Part shown: in pieces, positions 59,926-64,000 of the stretch
How positions within the stretch are numbered: the stretch's first letter is position 1
How the letters are laid out: every line of letters begins with the position of its first letter
Assembly: GCA_020631735.1 (NCBI GenBank)
Contig: CM036159.1
Location: 18,701,511 to 18,765,510, forward strand
Source of the DNA: Saccharum officinarum
Taxonomy: Eukaryota; Streptophyta; Magnoliopsida; Poales; Poaceae
DNA: 64,000 nucleotides
Direction of reading: 5' to 3'
Program-made: the position numbers and the translations under genes
Notes under the pieces: generated by a model
What the model was told of the DNA's origin: nothing
What the model saw: only the letters and a program-made list of their open reading frames with translations
Database searches by the model: none

Positions 59926-62900
59926 CTAGGTCATCCCGATCCTGGCGCGAAGTTCCTGAAACTTGACCCGCCCGAGGGACTTGGTCAGGAAGTCGGCGAG
60001 CTGGTCTTGGGTGTTGATGTAGTTGGCCCGGACACTCCCTTCCTCCAGGCAGCTTCTGATGAAGTGGTACCTCACCCGGATGTGCTTGCTGCGCTCGTGG
60101 AAGACAGGATTCTTTGCCAAGGCCAAGGCGGACTTGCTGTCCACCCTGAGCTCCACCGCTTCTGCATCTCTGCCAAGGAGATCGCCAAGCAGCCGAGCCA
60201 ACCACAAGGCCTGAGTAGCAGCGGTAGTGGCTGCGATGTACTCTGCCTCGCAGCTGGACAGAGCCACCACCTGCTGCTTGACCGACTGCCAGCTGATCGG
60301 ACACTTGCCGAGGAAGAACAGCGTCCCGCTGGTGCTCTTGCTCGTGTCGATGTCGCCGGCGTGGTCGCTGTCGCTGTACCCGATGAAATGCGCCGCACCA
60401 GGGCACCTCGGGTAGTGCAAGCCGTAGTCGGAGGTGCCTACGACGTAGCGGAGGATCCTCTTCACGGCCTGCTGGTGCTCCGCCGTCAGTCGCTGCATGA
60501 ACCGGCTGACGTAGCCGACGGCGAACGCCAAGTCCGGTCGCGTGTGGACAAGGTAGCGAAGGCTGCCCACAATGCGCCGGTACTGCGTCGCGTCCACCTC
60601 CTCCTCCGTACTCTCCCGACTCAACCTCAGCCTCTCCTCCATAGGAGTGTGGGCTGGGTTGCAGCCGGTGAGACCGCCTAGCTCCACAATGCGCTTGGCG
60701 TAGGCAGTCTGGCGAAGAGAGGTGCCGGAGCTGTCCTGGTGGACCTCGATCCCCAGGTAGAAGGAGAGAGGGCCCAAGTCGCTCATCTGGAAAGTCGCCC
60801 TCATCTTCTCCTTGAACGCCTCGATCTCCACCTCCTTGGTGCCGGTGATCACCAAGTCGTCGACGTAGACGCCTACCAGCAGGGCCTTTCCTCCGCTGCC
60901 CCGCCGGTAGATGGCCGCCTCGTGTGGGCTTTGCTCGAAGTCCATCCCCTTCAGCGTGGAATCCAGCTTGGCATTCCACGCCCTTGGTGCCTGCCGCAAG
61001 CCATAGAGGGCCTTGCGCAGGCGAAGCACCTTGCCCTCCTTGCCGGGAATCGCAAATCCCGGCGGCTGATGCACGTAGACCTCCTTCAAGTCGCCGTTAA
61101 GAAATGCCGACTTGACATCCATGTGATGGACACGCCAGCCCTCCTGGGCAGCTAGCGCAAGGAGGAGTCGCACGGACTCCATCCGTGCAACGGGCGCGAA
61201 GGCGTCGTCGAAGTCGATTCCTTCTTGCTGGACGAAGCCGCGCGCCACCAGACGCGCCTTGTGCTTGATCACCTCTCCGGTCTCGTCCTTCTTGAGCTTG
61301 AAGACCCACTCGAGAGAGATGGCGTGGTGGCCGGCTGGAAGATCGGCCAGCTCCCACGTCTTGTTCCGCTCGACGGCGTCCATCTCCATCTGCATCGCGG
61401 CACGCCATGCCGCGTCCCTCTCCGCCTCGGCGAAGGAACGAGGTTCACCATCGTCCTGTGCGAGGTGCAGCTCCGCCTCAAAGTCGTGTTGTGCCAGTCC
61501 AGGGACCGGCTGCTCGCCGAGGAGGTTGTCCACGGTACGGTAGCACAGAGGCTCGCCGCCGTGGTAGGCGTCGATGCGCTCCTCGTCGTTGGACAGCGGA
61601 GTAGCGAACTCCACTGTGTGCTGCTCGTCGTGGGCCGAAGCTGCCGGTGCCGAGCCTGAAGAGGTAGGGTCCGGTGTAGGAGAGACAGGCGTGGCCAGCG
61701 GTGCTGGTGGTGGACTCGCCGGAGCCTGTGGACTTGCCGGAGCTGGTGGTGGCGGTGGTGAAGGACTCGCCGGAGGTGGTGGCGAACGAGGTGGTGGGGT
61801 AGGCGAGCTCGGTGAGGACGAGCTACTAGCTCCCCCCGCCTCCTTGAAGTGGACGTAGTCGACGACGAAATCGCTGGTCGTCGGAGTCGAGCCGTCATCC
61901 ATCATCTTGCCCCACGTCCAGCTTCGCCCTTCGTCGAACACGACGTCACGCGTGATGCGCACGCGTCGTGTCGCAGGGTCGAGGACGCGGTAGGCCTTGG
62001 AGCCCTCCGCGTAGCCGATGAAGACCCCTGGCGTGCTCCGGTCGTCGAGCTTGCCGACGTGGTTGAGCTCCTTGACGAAGGCCAGGCAGCCGAAGACGCG
62101 AAGGTGGCTCACCGCGGGCTTGCGCCCGTGCCAGGCCTCGTATGGCGTCTTGCTGTCGAGGGCCTTGGTGGGGGAGCGGTTGAGCAAGTGGACGGCGGTC
62201 ATCACCGCCTCACCCCAGTAGATCGCCGGCATCCCTCTCTGCTTGAGGAGGGCACGGGCAGTGGCCACCACCGTCTGGTTGCGGCGCTCGACGACGCCGT
62301 TCTGCTGCAGAGTGTACGGCGCGGAGAAGTGGCGGTGGATCCCCTCATCGGCGCAGTACGCCGCGAACTCGGCCGCCGTGAACTCGCCGCCGTTGTCCGT
62401 GCGTAGGACCCGAAGCTTGCGGCCGCACTCCGCCTCCGCAGCAGCTTGAAGGTGCTTGATGGCGTCCGCTGCGGCTGCCTTGGCGTCGAGCAGGACAGCC
62501 CACATGTAGCGGGACACGTCGTCGACGAGGAGGAGGAAGTAGCGCCGGCCTCCAGGTGTAGCCGGTGTCACGGGGCCACAGAGGTCACCGTGTACGAGCT
62601 CCAGCTTCTCCTTGGCGCGGAAGCTCGCCTGGCGGGGGAAAGGGAGCCGCCGCAGCTTGGTGAGGACGCAGGTGTCGCAGAATTGCTCCATGTGGTCGAC
62701 GTGCGGCATGCCCCGCACCATCTCCTTGCTGCCGAGCTGCCTCAGGGCCTCAAAGTTGAGGTGCCCAAAGCGCTCGTGCCACCTCCAAGCGTCGTCGTCG
62801 CGGCGGGCTGCAAGACAAAGAGGTTGCGCCACCTGTGCGTGAAGGACGTAGAGGCGGTTGCTCCTGTTGACCTTGACCAGGAGCCGGTGTCGATGATCCC

Positions 62901-64000
62901 AGATGCGCAACACCCCGTGCTCGATCTCCACGCGCGATCCGCTCTCATCCAGCTGTCCCAAGCTGATGATGGAGTTCCTCAACGCGGGGATGTAGTAGAC
63001 ACCGGTGAGCAGCCTGTGCTCGCCAGTCTTGGCGACGAAGACGACAGAGCCGACGCCCTTGATCTCCACAGCGGAGGCGTCGCCGAACTTGACGGTGCCT
63101 CGAACGCTTGGGTCGAGCTCGGTGAAGAACTCCCGCCGCCCGGTCATGTGGTGGGTGGCGCCGGTGTCAAGACACCACCCGTCGGTCTTGTCGTTGCCGG
63201 AGCTGTCGTCGAGGAGGGCGTGTGCTTTTGGCTCGTCAAGGTGGAGGAAAGCCGTTGCGGCCGGTGCCGCTGGAGGTAGTTCGATGCTCGCATGAGCAAT
63301 GAACAGAGTCGGCTGCTCCTCTTCCGCCTGCGCGACGTGGGCCTGGCCGCGTCGTGGCTGTCGACAATCCTTGGCCCAATGACCAAGCTTGCCGCAGTTG
63401 TAGCAAGGGTCGCCTCGTGCTGGCTTTTGCTTGCCAGCGGCGCCGCCCTGGGCGCCTCCACGATCATCACCCTCGGCACGTCCTCGCACCCCTGCCTGGG
63501 CGTCTTTGCGCGGCTTGCCACGCTTGCCACGCTTGCGGCCGCCTGTCGAGGAAGAAGGCTCCCCCTTCTTCCTGTCACCTTGGCCGGCAGCCCACTGCTC
63601 CCGAGTGAGGAGGAGCTTTCCGCCAATGGTGACGGGTCCCGAGAGGCGCTGTGGCTCATCGCCGTCAACGACCTTGAGGCGGCCCAACGCCTCCTCGATC
63701 GTCATCGTGGAGAGGTCCAGCAGAGACTCGATTGAGCGAGTCATCTGCTTGTACTTCTCGGGGACGCAGCGGAAGAGCTTCTCAACAGCTCTCTCCTCGC
63801 CGTAGGTGTCGTCGCCGAACTGCACCAACTTCTGCAACAGAGTGTTGAGACGGAGAGCAAAGTCATCAACGTCCTCACCTGGCTTGAAGGCCAGGTTCTC
63901 CCACTCCTTGCGAAGTGCTTGCAGTGTGGACTTGCGGGCGCGGTCGCTGTCGATGCGTGCTGCAGCGATGGCGTCCCAAGCCTCCTTGGCAGTCCGCTTG
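59926..64000 (-). CDS. Copia gag-pol polyprotein, uninterrupted, N-terminus beyond window
   Basis: The frame is open for about 1,358 codons from the window edge to the TAG at 59926-59928. In order: the end of the gag capsid region, a basic Lys/Arg/Gly linker, a CX2CX4HX4C zinc knuckle (CYNCGKLGHWAKDC), protease (WCLDTGATHHMTG), GAG-pre-integrase (WHERFGHLNFEALRQL), integrase core (VHGDLCGPV, LRTDNGGEF, NGVVERRNQT), a Pro/Ser-rich spacer (about 61660-61840), reverse transcriptase (YVDD at 60857-60868) and RNase H (SDSDHAGDIDTSKSTSGT, SSCEAEYIAATT). Gag and pol share one frame, typical of most copia lineages. Every catalytic motif I can check is intact, so the element could be, or recently was, active. 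Codons are strongly GC-ending, unlike the AT-rich copia element at 17-28 kb. Confidence 0.95.
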   Translation of the reverse strand, partial: KRTAKEAWDAIAAARIDSDRARKSTLQALRKEWENLAFKPGEDVDDFALRLNTLLQKLVQFGDDTYGEERAVEKLFRCVPEKYKQMTRSIESLLDLSTMTIEEALGRLKVVDGDEPQRLSGPVTIGGKLLLTREQWAAGQGDRKKGEPSSSTGGRKRGKRGKPRKDAQAGVRGRAEGDDRGGAQGGAAGKQKPARGDPCYNCGKLGHWAKDCRQPRRGQAHVAQAEEEQPTLFIAHASIELPPAAPAATAFLHLDEPKAHALLDDSSGNDKTDGWCLDTGATHHMTGRREFFTELDPSVRGTVKFGDASAVEIKGVGSVVFVAKTGEHRLLTGVYYIPALRNSIISLGQLDESGSRVEIEHGVLRIWDHRHRLLVKVNRSNRLYVLHAQVAQPLCLAARRDDDAWRWHERFGHLNFEALRQLGSKEMVRGMPHVDHMEQFCDTCVLTKLRRLPFPRQASFRAKEKLELVHGDLCGPVTPATPGGRRYFLLLVDDVSRYMWAVLLDAKAAAADAIKHLQAAAEAECGRKLRVLRTDNGGEFTAAEFAAYCADEGIHRHFSAPYTLQQNGVVERRNQTVVATARALLKQRGMPAIYWGEAVMTAVHLLNRSPTKALDSKTPYEAWHGRKPAVSHLRVFGCLAFVKELNHVGKLDDRSTPGVFIGYAEGSKAYRVLDPATRRVRITRDVVFDEGRSWTWGKMMDDGSTPTTSDFVVDYVHFKEAGGASSSSSPSSPTPPPRSPPPPASPSPPPPPAPASPQAPASPPPAPLATPVSPTPDPTSSGSAPAASAHDEQHTVEFATPLSNDEERIDAYHGGEPLCYRTVDNLLGEQPVPGLAQHDFEAELHLAQDDGEPRSFAEAERDAAWRAAMQMEMDAVERNKTWELADLPAGHHAISLEWVFKLKKDETGEVIKHKARLVARGFVQQEGIDFDDAFAPVARMESVRLLLALAAQEGWRVHHMDVKSAFLNGDLKEVYVHQPPGFAIPGKEGKVLRLRKALYGLRQAPRAWNAKLDSTLKGMDFEQSPHEAAIYRRGSGGKALLVGVYVDDLVITGTKEVEIEAFKEKMRATFQMSDLGPLSFYLGIEVHQDSSGTSLRQTAYAKRIVELGGLTGCNPAHTPMEERLRLSRESTEEEVDATQYRRIVGSLRYLVHTRPDLAFAVGYVSRFMQRLTAEHQQAVKRILRYVVGTSDYGLHYPRCPGAAHFIGYSDSDHAGDIDTSKSTSGTLFFLGKCPISWQSVKQQVVALSSCEAEYIAATTAATQALWLARLLGDLLGRDAEAVELRVDSKSALALAKNPVFHERSKHIRVRYHFIRSCLEEGSVRANYINTQDQLADFLTKSLGRVKFQELRARIGMT

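Larger units (their letters stand above)
59525..64000 (-). mobile_element. GC-rich Ty1/copia retrotransposon, 3' part (rest beyond window)
   Basis: On the minus strand, an open gag-pol frame enters from the window edge and ends at 59926, followed by a purine tract and a 363-bp LTR. The putative target duplication next to the LTR is AACCC (59520-59524); its partner lies outside. It has the same orientation as the OEP64-like gene whose intron it occupies. Short LTR, single gag-pol frame and GC-rich codons set it apart from the Sirevirus-like element. Confidence 0.93.

Noticed and set aside
62446..63279. 277-codon plus-strand frame opposite the copia polyprotein
   Set aside because: It is antisense to the protease/integrase region; codon structure and motifs belong to the minus strand.

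Overview
This 64-kb window is nuclear DNA from a grass, most likely an Andropogoneae species (sorghum, sugarcane, Miscanthus or maize relatives). The evidence is an intronless, GC-rich DELLA gene resembling maize DWARF8, intron-split single-copy genes with GT-AG borders, and typical grass mobile DNA: Sirevirus-like copia elements, PIF/Harbinger, hAT and Stowaway MITEs, a tRNA-derived SINE and a Mutator-like element. Species assignment is inference from recalled families; no search was run.

Layout. (1) 31-1597 (+): last exons of an EamA/DMT-type membrane transporter, followed by a SINE with a 15-bp target duplication and a decayed copy of part of the transporter gene. (2) 3.1-7.2 kb: gene-free, with a MITE, a GC-rich block and small repeats. 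(3) 7222-12613: probable solo LTR of an unidentified element, split by a 2.28-kb solo LTR of a Sirevirus-like family. (4) 12.6-16 kb: MITEs, one inserted into a relative, and AT-rich spacer. (5) 16021-33086: a Mutator-like element (MULE) with about 180-bp terminal inverted repeats and a 10-bp target duplication. It carries a broken transposase gene on the minus strand and two broken GRF-zinc-finger-like genes, one on each strand. A young 11,022-bp copia element (17140-28161) sits inside the coding sequence of the plus-strand one. (6) 33.1-38 kb: spacer with GC-rich blocks, a Stowaway MITE, a perfect 102-bp tandem duplication and another MITE. (7) 38420-40297 (+): the DELLA repressor gene, whose signature motif reads DEMLA. 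(8) 40.3-57.1 kb: long spacer with nested MITEs, an hAT MITE and several GC-rich blocks, in which I recognise no gene. (9) 57157-58600 (-): the last five exons of an OEP64/TOC64-like TPR protein. Its next upstream intron holds a second, GC-rich copia element (59525 to beyond 64000) whose gag-pol frame is fully open to the window edge.

The host genes are unrelated in function (transport, gibberellin signalling, organelle protein import). The mobile DNA tells a layered story. A MULE landed in a GC-rich locus and decayed by nonsense changes, and a Sirevirus-like copia element then inserted into it recently (LTRs about 99% identical by eye). The same family also left an older solo LTR inside another probable solo LTR. 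I see no CRISPR array, rRNA or complete tRNA gene, and nothing I would call a previously undescribed system. The most informative points are the DELLA motif variant, the nested and broken MULE, and the open copia frame inside the OEP64-like intron.
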